From Natrarchaeobaculum aegyptiacum (lineage in GTDB: Archaea > Halobacteriota > Halobacteria > Halobacteriales > Natrialbaceae): DNA of 64,000 bases. The notes under the pieces are model-generated. The model did not search any database, had not been told where the DNA came from, and worked only from the letters and a program-made list of their open reading frames with translations. Shown one piece after another: positions 1-9,062 of the stretch; positions within the stretch are counted from its first letter, which is position 1; every line of letters starts with the position of its first letter. The position numbers and the translations under genes are program-made. The stretch is taken from positions 3,224,001 to 3,288,000 of the forward strand of contig NZ_CP019893.1 of NCBI RefSeq assembly GCF_002156705.1. Direction: 5' to 3'.

Positions 1-777
1 GGTCTCGGTGGTGACGGCGACGCCGTTACCCTCTTCGTCCCACGACGAAACGCGCTCGCCGAAGGCGAAGTCGATGCCGAGGTCCTCGGCGCGCTCGCGG
101 ACGGCCCGTGCGACGTCGTCCTCGTAGGCCGGCAGGGCGTCGGCAAGCATCTCGACGACGGTCACGTCGGCGCCGGCTTTGGCGAACGTGGTCGAGAGTT
201 CCATCCCGATGTAGCCAGCGCCGACGACGAGGAGTCGGTCCGGGACCTCCTCAGCCGCCAGCGCGTCTCGAGAGGACCAGATGGGGTCGTCGTCAAACGA
301 AAAGCCGGGGACTTCGATGGGGCGGCTGCCGGTGGCGACGATGGCGTGTTCGAACTGGATCGACTCCGAGCCCTGCCCCTCGCCAGCGTGAGCGACGCGG
401 ACGGCGTCTTCGTCGATGAAGGTCGCCGTTCCTTCGATGAGGTTCACGCCGTTTGCCTTGCAGAGCTGTTCGACGCCGCCGGTAAGCTGATCGACGACCT
501 CGTCTTTCCACTCGACCAGCGAACTCATGTTCACCGAGGCCTCCGCTTCGACGCCCATCGGCTCGCCGTTGTTTGCCTCGTGGGCCAGATCGGTAGCGGT
601 AATGAAGGCCTTCGAGGGGATACAGCCGTAGTTGAGGCAGGTGCCCCCGACGGCGTCGCGCTCGACGAGCGTCGTGTCGAGTCCGTGTTGTGCGGCGCGG
701 ATGGCGGCCACGTAGCCGCCGGGTCCGCCGCCGATGACCAGTACATCTGTCGCGGTTCGCACGTCTCCCATGACCAT
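1..777 (-). CDS. lpdA: dihydrolipoyl dehydrogenase (E3), 3' end outside the window
   Basis: FAD flavoprotein that reoxidises the lipoyl group of a 2-oxoacid dehydrogenase complex. Translation of the complement gives an N-terminal GGGPGG dinucleotide-binding loop followed by the redox-active disulfide motif GGTCLNYGCIPSK (Cys47 and Cys52 if translation starts at 777). The second nucleotide-binding motif VVGAGYIGME follows. The C-terminal interface domain lies beyond base 1. An ATG at 777 overlaps the TAA of the upstream E2 gene by one base (TAATG), so the two are probably translationally coupled; a second ATG at 771 is possible. The family assignment is secure, but which 2-oxoacid complex it serves is not visible here. 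Confidence 0.93.
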   Translation of the reverse strand, partial: MVMGDVRTATDVLVIGGGPGGYVAAIRAAQHGLDTTLVERDAVGGTCLNYGCIPSKAFITATDLAHEANNGEPMGVEAEASVNMSSLVEWKDEVVDQLTGGVEQLCKANGVNLIEGTATFIDEDAVRVAHAGEGQGSESIQFEHAIVATGSRPIEVPGFSFDDDPIWSSRDALAAEEVPDRLLVVGAGYIGMELSTTFAKAGADVTVVEMLADALPAYEDDVARAVRERAEDLGIDFAFGERVSSWDEEGNGVAVTTET

Positions 778-2360
778 TATTCCAGTAGCAGCAGTTCAGG
801 ATTGTTCAGGTATCGCGTGACCTCGTTCGTAAACCGGGCGGCGTCGGCACCGTCGACGATCCGGTGGTCGACCGACATCGAAATCGGCATCGTCGGCCGA
901 ACGACCAGTTCGCCGTCGTCGACCCACGGGCGTTCGTCGAGCGAGCCGAGCGCCAGGATGCCCGCCTCGGGATAGTTGATGATCGGCGAGGCGTACTCGC
1001 CGCCGATAGCCCCGACGTTGGTGATGGTGAAGGTTCCGCCCTGCATCTCCTCGAGCCCGATCGTCCGGTCGCGGGCTCGAGCGGCCTTGTCGTTGATCTC
1101 CCGGGCTAACTCGAGGAGGCTCTTCTGATCGGCGTCGTCGATAACGGGGACCATCAGGCCGGCGTCGCTGGCGACGGCGATGCCGATGTTGTACTCGTCT
1201 TTGAGGTGGATCTCTTCGGCCTCCTCGTCGAGTTCGGCGTTGATCTGCGGCACCGATTTCAGGGCGGCGACGACTGCCTTGACGACGAACGGCATGTAGG
1301 TGAGTTTGACACCCAGTTCTTCGGCAGTCTCTTTCAGCCGCCCGCGGGCGTCGACGAGGTCCGAGACCTCGACTTCGTCGTGGTGGCTGACGTGCGGGGC
1401 CGTGAACTTCGAGGTTGCCATCTGCTCGCCGATCGAGCGGCGAACACCGCGGTAGGGGACGGTTTCGCCGGGCTGGAGGCCGTCCTGGGCGGCGGCCGCT
1501 GCGGCCGACGCCGACCCCGTCGCCGGGCTCGACTCGGAGTCCGCCGCCGAGCCGGCACTCGCCACGGTCGTCTCGCCGGCGGCGAACGCGCGAACGTCCT
1601 CGGGTGTCACGAACGGCTCGCCGTCACGTTCCTCGCTGGCCGGGACGTCGTCGATGTTGACGCCCTCTTCGCGCGCGAGTTGGCGGGTCGCCGGCATCGC
1701 GAGGGTTCGCTCCCGATCGGCCGCGTCGGCACTCGAGGCGACCGGCTCGGGGGAACTCGCGCTCGGACTGGTCGCTGTGGCCTGGGCCGCGTCTGTATCC
1801 GCGTCGTCGGCGGCCGGCGGTGTCGCCTCGACCCAGCCGTCAGGCTCCGTGGACTCGATGTCGCCAGTGGCCTCGAGCACGGCCCGCTCGTCGATTCGGG
1901 TGCCGGGATTCGAGGACTGAAGTTCGGCCAGATCGACCCCGTTCTCGCGTGCCAGGCGTCGGACGCTCGGCGAGGCGAAGACGCGTCCGTCCGGGAGTTC
2001 GGGCTGGGCGGTTGGCTCGGGCGCACCGGCTGCCGACTCGCTCGAGTCGGTCGATGCAGTCGCTGCATCGCCGGTATCGGTCTCGCTCGAGATGTCGGAC
2101 GTTGCATCCACGTCCGCGTCGTCGACTTCGAAGACGACGATGACGTCGTCGACGGGGACGATCTCGCCTTCCTCGGCGCGTAACTCGGCGACCGTGCCGT
2201 CGTAGGGCGACGGAATTTCGACGAGGGCCTTGTCCGTCTCGACTTCTGCGATCGGCTGGTCTTCCTCGACCTGGTCGCCGGGTTCGACGAACCAGGTGAC
2301 GAGCTCCCCTTCGGCGACGCCCTCTCCGACGTCGGGGAGCTCAAACTCCTTTCTAACCAT
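777..2360 (-). CDS. dihydrolipoamide acyltransferase (E2) with two subunit-binding domains
   Basis: Core transacylase of a pyruvate or branched-chain 2-oxoacid dehydrogenase complex, 527 aa. Domains in order: a lipoyl domain with the lipoylated lysine in ETDKA (Lys44); an acidic Ala/Ser/Thr linker; a first peripheral subunit-binding domain (about 127-166, ASPSVRRLARENGVDL); a second one (about 219-262, AMPATRQLAREEGVNI); and a catalytic acyltransferase domain ending in the HRIVDG active-site motif (His499). Most E2 proteins carry a single subunit-binding domain, so the second copy is unusual. A GAGGTGGTG sequence just before the ATG is a good Shine-Dalgarno match. The gene is followed by E3 in an operon; E1 genes are not in the 500 bases upstream. 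Confidence 0.94.
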   Translation of the reverse strand: MVRKEFELPDVGEGVAEGELVTWFVEPGDQVEEDQPIAEVETDKALVEIPSPYDGTVAELRAEEGEIVPVDDVIVVFEVDDADVDATSDISSETDTGDAATASTDSSESAAGAPEPTAQPELPDGRVFASPSVRRLARENGVDLAELQSSNPGTRIDERAVLEATGDIESTEPDGWVEATPPAADDADTDAAQATATSPSASSPEPVASSADAADRERTLAMPATRQLAREEGVNIDDVPASEERDGEPFVTPEDVRAFAAGETTVASAGSAADSESSPATGSASAAAAAAQDGLQPGETVPYRGVRRSIGEQMATSKFTAPHVSHHDEVEVSDLVDARGRLKETAEELGVKLTYMPFVVKAVVAALKSVPQINAELDEEAEEIHLKDEYNIGIAVASDAGLMVPVIDDADQKSLLELAREINDKAARARDRTIGLEEMQGGTFTITNVGAIGGEYASPIINYPEAGILALGSLDERPWVDDGELVVRPTMPISMSVDHRIVDGADAARFTNEVTRYLNNPELLLLE

Positions 2361-2867
2361 GTATCACCACCTCTCGCTTACAGACCTATGATTTCTTCGG
2401 TACCTAACTGATCGAGTCCGAGGCTGGGTGGCACGCCGAGAGTTCCCGTGTGACCGCACGGTTTGCCCGGACGTCGTACTCGCGTGCGAGCCACAGTGCG
2501 AAAATTCGAACAGGTCGATTCACGGTCGTTCAGAAGGACTTGCGGGCCCCACTGGTAGAACGACCGTTCGGCAGAGGGAAAAACGCCCTCCAAAACATCA
2601 GATGTCTGGAAGTTTTGGCGGAGGGATCGAACGATGACCGGCGAAGTCCACGACCACCGTGGGGTGGCTCGATTCGCCCGAGTTGTTTACACACGTACCT
2701 CTGTAATGGCCTTGTGAGATAGTGTGGCGCATTCGACCGGTACATTCGGCTGAGAAGTCCAGGTTGGTCTGCAAGGTAGAACGAGCGTTTTGCATGGTCG
2801 AATACCCGGTCGAAAGCGACGACCGGCAACCCCCGACCGGAGTATCGTCGTCCATAGTAAATCTCGT
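2361..2867. other. 507-base gap without a convincing gene
   Basis: No open frame here has the acidic composition or codon bias of the neighbouring genes. The gap holds an inverted repeat (CCAAAAC at 2590-2596 and GTTTTGG at 2612-2618, with an ACATCAGATGT palindrome between) and a lower-G+C patch around 2690-2720. It may hold the promoter of the E2-E3 operon and a terminator for the IclR gene. I cannot name anything else in it. Confidence 0.4.
2590..2618. repeat. inverted repeat, possible hairpin
   Basis: Seven-base perfect arms CCAAAAC and GTTTTGG enclose 15 bases that contain an 11-base palindrome. It lies 230 bases upstream of the E2 start and 250 bases past the IclR stop. It could be a terminator or part of a small RNA. 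Confidence 0.35.
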
Positions 2868-3626
2868 TCAGGAAAACACGATTCGAAGTTCGATCACGTT
2901 GGCGATCTCCTTTACAGCCTGCATGAGTTCGTCCCGTCGCTCTTCGTTCGTAAATCTGTTTACCGGTCCGGAAACGCTCACCGCGCCGACGGGTTCCTCG
3001 TCCGCGATGATGGGCGCTGCGATACAGCACAGGCCGTTGATCGTTTCCTCCTGATCGAACGAAAGTCCGCGCTCGCGGATCTCCTCGAGTTCGTCGAAGA
3101 GCACCTCTTCGTCGGTGATCGTGTTTTCGGTCATCTCCGGGAGACCGTGCTGATCGATGATCGCTTCGACGTCTTCGCGCGGGCGGTGTGCGAGGATCGC
3201 CTTCCCCGTCCCGGTCGCGTGCATATAGTTGGTCTCGCCACTCGACATGAACACGTCGGCGGAGTTACGCGGGTTGGTCGCGTAGAGACACGTTCCGAGG
3301 CCGTTTTCCTCGATGACCAGATTGGTCGGTTCACCCGTTTCGCTTGCGAGCTCGTCGACGTGCTGTTTGGCCTGCTGGTAGAGGTCGAACCGTTCCTGCA
3401 CCGACGATCCAAGCCTGAGAACCTTGCAACTGAGTTCGTATTTCCCGTCGGTTTTGGTGACGTATCCTGCGCTGGTAAGCGTGCTGAGATGGGCGTATAC
3501 GGTACTCTTGGAGATCGGCACCTCGCGAGCGATCTCGGAGACGCCCGCGGGTTCGCGGTCACCGATGAGTTCGAGAATTTCCAGTGACCGCTCGACCGAG
3601 TCGATCGTGTTCTTGTGCTCCGCCAT
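2868..3626 (-). CDS. IclR-family transcriptional regulator, probably of the lut genes
   Basis: DNA-binding regulator, 252 aa. The N-terminal winged helix (about 8-68) contains GVSEIAREVPISKSTVYAHL, the typical IclR helix-turn-helix. The C-terminal effector domain (about 75-250) carries the HATGTGKAILAH and GLCCIAAPI blocks of the family. The gene is transcribed away from the lutC-like gene at 3823 with a 196-base shared upstream region. IclR proteins usually control adjacent divergent catabolic genes, so lactate or another 2-hydroxyacid is a reasonable effector class; that is inference. A second IclR at 55357 is a paralogue with the same architecture. Confidence 0.92.
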   Translation of the reverse strand: MAEHKNTIDSVERSLEILELIGDREPAGVSEIAREVPISKSTVYAHLSTLTSAGYVTKTDGKYELSCKVLRLGSSVQERFDLYQQAKQHVDELASETGEPTNLVIEENGLGTCLYATNPRNSADVFMSSGETNYMHATGTGKAILAHRPREDVEAIIDQHGLPEMTENTITDEEVLFDELEEIRERGLSFDQEETINGLCCIAAPIIADEEPVGAVSVSGPVNRFTNEERRDELMQAVKEIANVIELRIVFS

Positions 3627-3785
3627 ACCATGGTGGTCGGTCTACTCCACCTTACGTCTTTTCGATCCTGCCGAACGAGGGACCCGAGAGGAAAACCGAC
3701 GGCTTCCGTGAATCCGAACGACCTGTGGTCCGGGTGACCCCCACGTTCCCGAATTCCCCGCGACGTCGTCGGGGAGCCACCGGGG

Positions 3786-3800
3786 CGAAAGCCTTAATCG
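3786..3800 (+). promoter_or_regulatory. BRE/TATA-like box of the lut operon
   Basis: CGAAAGCCTTAATC is centred about 28 bases before the ATG at 3823. This is the spacing expected of a leaderless haloarchaeal transcript, and it supports that start codon. Confidence 0.5.
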
Positions 3801-3822
3801 ACCCCGCTGGAAACGAAGTGCC

Positions 3823-4332
3823 ATGACGTCCGCTGCAGTCGAGACATTCGAGCGCTCCCTCGAGAACCTTCCCGTGACGTTCGAGCGGGTCGATTCCGGG
3901 GAGTTCCGGTCGGCAGTGGAATCGCGTATCGATCCGCCTGCCGTCGGCGTGTCGCTTCCCTTCGACGGCGTCTCCCTCGAGGACACGTCGGTCAATCTGA
4001 ATCCGACGTCAGAAGACGTCCTCGAGGCGCGGACTGGCGTCACGCCCGGCGGACCTTCGATCGCGGAGTTCGGGACCGTCGTGGTCGCGTCCGCGTTCGA
4101 CGGTGCAAGCTACGCCAGTCTCTTTCCGGAGACGCACGTGGTCGTCGTCGCGGCGAGCGAGATCGTCGAAACTATCGACGACGCACTCGAGACCCTCGCC
4201 GGTGAGATCGACGGCGGTCTGACGAGCGCGATCTTGACCACGGGGCCGAGCGCGACGGCGGACATGGGTGCGCCGGTGTACGGCGCCCACGGACCGGAAT
4301 CGCTTCACGTCATCATCCTCGGTGATCGCTAA
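3823..4332 (+). CDS. LUD-domain protein, LutC-like lactate utilization subunit
   Basis: A 169-aa protein of the LUD (lactate utilization, LutC/YkgG) family. It is a single LUD domain ending in YGAHGPESLHVIIL, and contains GPSIAEFGTVV, equivalent to the region where LutB and LutC share homology. In bacteria LutA, LutB and LutC together oxidise L-lactate to pyruvate. The stop TAA (4330-4332) is separated from the next ATG by one base, so the two genes are clearly an operon. The start is supported by a well-placed TATA box. The substrate could be another 2-hydroxyacid. Confidence 0.85.
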   Translation: MTSAAVETFERSLENLPVTFERVDSGEFRSAVESRIDPPAVGVSLPFDGVSLEDTSVNLNPTSEDVLEARTGVTPGGPSIAEFGTVVVASAFDGASYASLFPETHVVVVAASEIVETIDDALETLAGEIDGGLTSAILTTGPSATADMGAPVYGAHGPESLHVIILGDR

Positions 4333-4333
4333 C

Positions 4334-6604
4334 ATGTCAACAGACCAGTCTGCAGCGGGGCGCGACGAGAAGGCTGCACGGATCAGGCGACTCCTCGAGA
4401 CCAGCGGCTCGACCGTCGGTGAGACGGTTCGCCCGTTCAACGAGGGGCGGTACCGGCGGTACGAGGAGATGGAGGAAACCGAGGCCTACCGCGAGGCAGC
4501 CCGGGAGATCAAAGCCGACGCGATCGAACGCCTGCCCGACCTGCTCGAGCAGGTCGAAGACGTCGTTACCGAGAACGGTGGGACGGTCTACGTTGCCGAC
4601 GACGCGGCGGACGCACGCCGATACGTGAGGGAAGTCGTCGAGGCGGCAGATGCGGAATCGGTCGTCAAAGGCAAGTCCATGACGACCGAGGAGATCGACC
4701 TCAACGACGACCTCGAGACGGCGGGAATCGACGTCTGGGAGACCGACCTTGCCGAGTTCGTCCTCCAGATCGCCGACGACGAGCCGAGTCACATCGCCTC
4801 GCCTGCGGTCCACAAGTCCCGCGAAGAGATCGCGGCGCTGTTCAACGAGCACTTCGACCTCGAGGAGCCACTGACGACGGCCGAGGAACTCACCGCGTTC
4901 GCCCGCGAACAACTCACCGATCACGTTCTGGAGGCCGACGTCGGGATCACCGGCGCGAACTTCGTCACGGCGGACACGGGCACGCTCGCGCTCGTGACGA
5001 ACGAGGGCAACGCCCGAAAGTCTCTGACCGTTCCGGATACCCACGTCGCGGTCGCCGGCGTCGAGAAGATCGTACCGTCGATCGCTGACCTGTCGCCGTT
5101 TTTCAGCCTCATCGGCCCCGCGGGGGCTGGTCAGGACATCACGGCCTACCTCTCACTGCTGACGCCGCCACTCGACGAACCGGTCGTTCGCTTCGACGAG
5201 CCTGACGACGAAGCGTTCGACGACTCGAGCGACGACCGGTCGTTCCACCTCGTGCTCGTCGACAACGGCCGGTTCGCGATGCGCGACGACGACGAACTCC
5301 GCGAGACGCTGTATTGCATCCGGTGTGGTGCCTGTGCCAACTCGTGTGCGAACTTCCAGCAGGTCGGTGGGCACGCCTTCGGCGGCGAGACCTACTCCGG
5401 CGGTATCGCCACCGGCTGGGAGGCCGGCGTTCACGGCGCAGATAGCGTCGCGGAGTTCAACGACCTCTGTACCGGCTGCTCGCGCTGTGTCGAGGCCTGC
5501 CCGGTCAACATCGACATTCCGTGGATCAACACCGTCGTGCGGGACCGCCTGAACCAGGGCGCAGATCCGGACGCGTTCGATCACCTCGTTTCCGGGCTGA
5601 CGCCCGACGACGAACCGACCGGTCTCGATCGGGGCAAACGACTGTTCGGGAACTTCGAGACACTCGCCACCTTCGGGAGCCTGACGGCACCGGTCTCGAA
5701 CCACGTGGCGAACTTCGGCCCCGCTCGAGCGGCCCTCGAACGGGTCGCTGGCGTCGACCGGCGGCGCGAACTGCCTCGGTTCCGGCGGGAGACACTCGTC
5801 GACTGGTTCCAGTCGCGAGAACCCACCCGGATCGACGAGCCCGTTCGCGAGGCCGTCCTCTACCCGGACGTCTACACGAACCACGTGCAGGTCGAACGTG
5901 GGAAGGCCGCAGTCCGGGCCCTCGAGGCCCTCGGCGTCAGAGTGCGCGTTCCCGACGTTTCCTCGAGCGGCCGGGCACCGCTCTCCCAGGGGATGATCGA
6001 CACCGCGACAGCACACGCGAGTGCCGTCTCCGCAGACCTCGAGGGGCACCTCGAGCAGGGCCGTGACGTGGTCGTGATCGAACCGAGCGACCTGGCGATG
6101 TTCCGCGGCGAGTACGAGCGGTTCCTCGACGCGGACGCCTACGAGCGCATCGCCGAACACAGCTACGAACTCTTCGAGTACGTGTTCGGCCTCCTCGAGG
6201 GCGACGGTCCGGGGATCGAAGCGCTCGCCGGACCGAGCGAAGCGTGTGCGATCGGCGCGCCGGCGAGCCCGGACCTCGCGTACCACAGCCACTGCCAGCA
6301 GCGAACGCTCGGTCTCGAGGCCTACACGACGGCCGTCCTCGAGCGGCTTGGGTACGACGTGGTCACCTCGGACGTCGAGTGCTGCGGTATGGCCGGCAGT
6401 TTCGGCTACAAGTCCGAGTACTACGAACTCAGCATGGCGGTTGGAGAGACCCTGAAAGACCAGTTCACGGCCGACGAGACCGCAACCCGGACCGTCGTCG
6501 CCAGCGGCACCTCCTGTCTCGAGCAACTCGACTCGCTGCTCGAGCGCTCGAGCGTCCATCCGATCCAGGTGATCGACCCCGGTTTGCGGTCGGAATTGGA
6601 CTGA
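4334..6604 (+). CDS. LutB-LutA fusion: LUD domain, two [4Fe-4S] motifs and CCG domain
   Basis: A 756-aa iron-sulfur protein that joins what are separate LutB and LutA polypeptides in bacteria. Residues about 60-300 form the LUD domain (GKSMTTEEIDLN, TADTGTLALVTNEGNARK). Two ferredoxin motifs follow: CIRCGACANSC starting at Cys328 and CTGCSRCVEACP starting at Cys379. The C-terminal third is the cysteine-rich heterodisulfide-reductase-like part, with HSHCQQRTLG and ECCGMAGSFG (Cys683, Cys684). The position where a first CCG motif is expected reads SSSGRAP (543-548), so its cysteines are missing. I chose the ATG at 4334 over an upstream frame start because it follows the lutC stop by one base. 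Probable role: electron transfer from lactate oxidation to the membrane chain. Confidence 0.88.
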   Translation: MSTDQSAAGRDEKAARIRRLLETSGSTVGETVRPFNEGRYRRYEEMEETEAYREAAREIKADAIERLPDLLEQVEDVVTENGGTVYVADDAADARRYVREVVEAADAESVVKGKSMTTEEIDLNDDLETAGIDVWETDLAEFVLQIADDEPSHIASPAVHKSREEIAALFNEHFDLEEPLTTAEELTAFAREQLTDHVLEADVGITGANFVTADTGTLALVTNEGNARKSLTVPDTHVAVAGVEKIVPSIADLSPFFSLIGPAGAGQDITAYLSLLTPPLDEPVVRFDEPDDEAFDDSSDDRSFHLVLVDNGRFAMRDDDELRETLYCIRCGACANSCANFQQVGGHAFGGETYSGGIATGWEAGVHGADSVAEFNDLCTGCSRCVEACPVNIDIPWINTVVRDRLNQGADPDAFDHLVSGLTPDDEPTGLDRGKRLFGNFETLATFGSLTAPVSNHVANFGPARAALERVAGVDRRRELPRFRRETLVDWFQSREPTRIDEPVREAVLYPDVYTNHVQVERGKAAVRALEALGVRVRVPDVSSSGRAPLSQGMIDTATAHASAVSADLEGHLEQGRDVVVIEPSDLAMFRGEYERFLDADAYERIAEHSYELFEYVFGLLEGDGPGIEALAGPSEACAIGAPASPDLAYHSHCQQRTLGLEAYTTAVLERLGYDVVTSDVECCGMAGSFGYKSEYYELSMAVGETLKDQFTADETATRTVVASGTSCLEQLDSLLERSSVHPIQVIDPGLRSELD

Positions 6605-6634
6605 ATCGGTTCTGATCGACGAGAGCGGTTTGGA

Positions 6635-7078
6635 TCAGGAACCGACCGTCGTGATCGTGACCGGCCCATCGAACTCGAGCATGATCTGTTGGGCGACGTC
6701 GCCGAAGACGGCTTTCCCGACCGGCGATCGGCGGCGGCCAGTCAGGAAGACCTGCCCGCAGTCGCTCTCCGCAGCGGTCTCGAGAACGCTCTCTGGGAGC
6801 GTCCCGACGACGCCGAGGGCACTCGTTTCGACAGCGTCGTCGAACGCTTGGGACGCCACTGCGGCGGCCGTCTCGCGAGCACGTTCCTCGAGGTCGTCGA
6901 CGTCCTCGAGATCGTTACCGGAACGAACGTCCTGCTGTAGGCTACTCTGATACCGTGCTTCGTCGACGAAGCGGCTGACGACGGCCGTCGTATCCGTCCC
7001 CAGACAGTGGCGGTTCGCTGCAGCGAGCAACTCTTCGTCGGGCGACTCGTCGAGCAGAACCACCAGTATTGCGTCCAT
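6635..7078 (-). CDS. universal stress protein, UspA type
   Basis: A single Usp domain of 147 aa. It starts MDAILVVLLDESPDEELLAAA, with the usual beta1-alpha1 layout, and has GRRRSPVGKAVFGDVAQQIM near the C-terminus. This corresponds to the G-x2-G-x9-G-S/T nucleotide-binding signature, with D in place of the terminal S/T. It ends in GPVTITTV, the last beta strand. It converges on the LutB-LutA gene with 30 bases between stops. One of four UspA genes in the window. The cellular role is not deducible. Confidence 0.85.
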   Translation of the reverse strand: MDAILVVLLDESPDEELLAAANRHCLGTDTTAVVSRFVDEARYQSSLQQDVRSGNDLEDVDDLEERARETAAAVASQAFDDAVETSALGVVGTLPESVLETAAESDCGQVFLTGRRRSPVGKAVFGDVAQQIMLEFDGPVTITTVGS

Positions 7079-7267
7079 GGCCGGTCGATACGGGTGAGGC
7101 GATGAAAAAGGTACCTCCCGAGGCTGGTTGGCGGGGATCACGGCTGCAACACTCTCGGTCGGTCAGGCTACGATTGGCCACCCGACCCGAAAGCGCCCGG
7201 TTCGCAGAGCGGGGCGAAAACGTCCACAACAATTATCATGGTAAGGTCCAAACCTCTACTCGACGCC

Positions 7268-8278
7268 ATGGGTACGAACACGACTAGCCGTCGAACCGTC
7301 CTTCGCCGAGCAGCGCTCGGCACAGGTGGGGTTGCGATCGCTGCACTCGCAGGTTGTACAGACGACGACGGTGGACTCGACTTCACACTCGCTAGCTCTT
7401 ACGAGAGCGGTCACATCAACGTCGAGGCCGCAGAAGCGTTTAGCGAACGGATCGAAGAAGAAACCGACGGTGAGATTACGATCGAGGTGTCCCCCGGTGG
7501 CGCCTACGGTGCCGAAGACGAGATCACCGAACAGGTCGCCGACGACCTCGTGGAGATGCACTCCGGGGCTGGGCTCCCGATCCACATGTACGCGCCGGAG
7601 TACTACATCATCGACCAGCCCTTCGTCATGGACGACGTGGATCACCTCTTCGACGTCCTCGAGAGCGACCTCTTCCAGCCGTCACACGACATGATCATCG
7701 AGAACGGGAACCAGCGCCAGCTCGGCCAGCGATTTTACCGTGGTCAGCGATACTTCACGGCGAACACGGCGGTCGAGGAGCCGGCCGACGTGGAGGGTAT
7801 CGACATGCGGTCTCCGCCGCTGGACAGCTGGATCGAGATCTGGAGCGAGATCGGTGTCAACACGACGTCGGTTGCACTCGACGAACTATACAGCGCCCTC
7901 CAGCAGGGGGTCGTCGACGCCGCGGAAGGTGACGTAGAGCAGATTCACTCGTTCAACTACTACGAAGTGCAGGATTACCTCTGTGCGACCAGGCACGCAC
8001 CGTTCTCCGGTGCCCTGTACATCAACGAAAGCGTGTATCAGGACCTCTCGGAGGCCGACCAGGATCTGTTCGAAGATGTCGCTGCGGAGGTGACCGAAGA
8101 AGCGAACGAAACCGCGTTCGATCGAGAAGAAGAGCGAATCGACGACCTCGTCGACGAAGGGATGACGTTCGTTGAGGACGTCGATAGACAGGCGTTTCGA
8201 GACGCTGCCGAACCAGTCATCGACTCCTGGTTCGAAGACGAGTGGGCCGAAACCTGGGAAGACTGGCGAAACGTCTGA
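7268..8278 (+). CDS. dctP: TRAP transporter solute-binding lipoprotein DctP
   Basis: A 336-aa extracytoplasmic substrate-binding protein of a TRAP carboxylate transporter. The N-terminus carries a Tat motif and lipobox (RRTVLRRAALG then ALAGC), so it is exported folded and lipid-anchored. The mature part has the DctP pattern: ISPGG-like and EQV segments early, AVEEPADVEGIDMRSP in the middle, and ALQQGVVDAAEGDV, the usual Q-x-G-x-V-D-x-x-E/D region. It starts at the ATG at 7268, directly before the Tat motif; an in-frame upstream ATG at 7238 would add 10 unusual residues. The two membrane subunits follow after 241 bases with their own promoter. The substrate is probably a C4-dicarboxylate or other organic acid. 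Confidence 0.93.
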   Translation: MGTNTTSRRTVLRRAALGTGGVAIAALAGCTDDDGGLDFTLASSYESGHINVEAAEAFSERIEEETDGEITIEVSPGGAYGAEDEITEQVADDLVEMHSGAGLPIHMYAPEYYIIDQPFVMDDVDHLFDVLESDLFQPSHDMIIENGNQRQLGQRFYRGQRYFTANTAVEEPADVEGIDMRSPPLDSWIEIWSEIGVNTTSVALDELYSALQQGVVDAAEGDVEQIHSFNYYEVQDYLCATRHAPFSGALYINESVYQDLSEADQDLFEDVAAEVTEEANETAFDREEERIDDLVDEGMTFVEDVDRQAFRDAAEPVIDSWFEDEWAETWEDWRNV

Positions 8279-8484
8279 TCAGACACTCACAGGGCAATCT
8301 GGCACACACATCCTGTCTCGGCGTTCGACCGACGACCTGACATCGAACGCCGCCAGTACCGTCCGTGATCCATCGGTCGCGGTGGTTCCTTCCCAGGTCC
8401 GACCTATCCCGGTGACGCGTTTCCAGCAGTCTGGACCATTCGCTACCTGGAGACGGGAAAGGAACTCACGTATCCCGCTGAACA

Positions 8485-8498
8485 TAATGCTTATTTTA
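8485..8498 (+). promoter_or_regulatory. TATA-like box for dctQM
   Basis: AATGCTTATTTTA lies about 27 bases before the ATG at 8520 in the 241-base gap after dctP. It suggests that dctQM can be transcribed apart from the binding protein, leaderless. Confidence 0.45.
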
Positions 8499-8519
8499 CC
8501 GCGACGTGAGGCCCCCGGT

Positions 8520-9062
8520 ATGGAGATCGATCAGTCACTGGATCTTTCCCAGGAGACACTCTTCGACCGGCTGATCCTGTTCACCACTGCTGGTATGTTC
8601 GCCCTAATGATCTTCCTTGCCAGCTTTCAGGTATTCGCCCGTCAACTGAGCATCCCGATCAGTACGGCCTGGACGGAACCGGCGGCACGGTTCGTCCTCA
8701 TCGTCGCGACGTTTTTCGGGGCCGCCGTCGCGACCAGAAATCGCGAGCACATCCGGATGACGTTCGTCCTCGATAAACTCAGCGAGCGACGACCATCGCT
8801 CAGACGGGCCTTCGACTGTCTGAGCTCCGTGCTTGTCGTCGTCTTTCTCGTCTTTGCACTCGCAGGGACGATGCCGGCGATCGCGAGCAACTGGGGGTCG
8901 AGTCTCGGCGGCGTCGGCTTCGTTACCAGCGGCATGCTCTACCTCGGAATCTCCCTCGGCCTCATCTGTATGCTGATTTACGAACTTCAGCTATTCTATC
9001 GAGAGTACCTGCAAACGACGTTTCGAGACGCTCTCGAGACGGTGGGAGGTCCATGGAACTAG
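8520..9062 (+). CDS. dctQ: TRAP transporter small permease DctQ
   Basis: A 180-aa integral membrane protein with four predicted membrane segments (about 18-42, 57-75, 99-118 and 132-155). It contains the DctQ hallmark WTEPAARFVLIVATFFGAAVATRN followed by EHIRM. It pairs with the large subunit DctM to form the TRAP permease. The ATG at 8520 fits a TATA box at 8485-8498; longer upstream frame sequence is not needed. The last codons overlap dctM by 10 bases. Confidence 0.9.
   Translation: MEIDQSLDLSQETLFDRLILFTTAGMFALMIFLASFQVFARQLSIPISTAWTEPAARFVLIVATFFGAAVATRNREHIRMTFVLDKLSERRPSLRRAFDCLSSVLVVVFLVFALAGTMPAIASNWGSSLGGVGFVTSGMLYLGISLGLICMLIYELQLFYREYLQTTFRDALETVGGPWN

Noticed and set aside
1206-2183. 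Plus-strand open frame opposite the E2 gene
   Set aside because: E2 has lipoyl, subunit-binding and HRIVDG motifs on the minus strand, and the opposite product has no family features.
2428-2855. Several overlapping short frames in the gap before E2
   Set aside because: None is acidic, none has a convincing start or homologue, and they overlap each other on both strands. Treated as non-coding.
5153-6559. Long minus-strand open frame opposite the LutB-LutA fusion (468 codons)
   Set aside because: It mirrors the codons of a gene with clear Fe-S and LUD motifs. Its own product has no recognisable motif. High G+C suppresses stops in such shadows.
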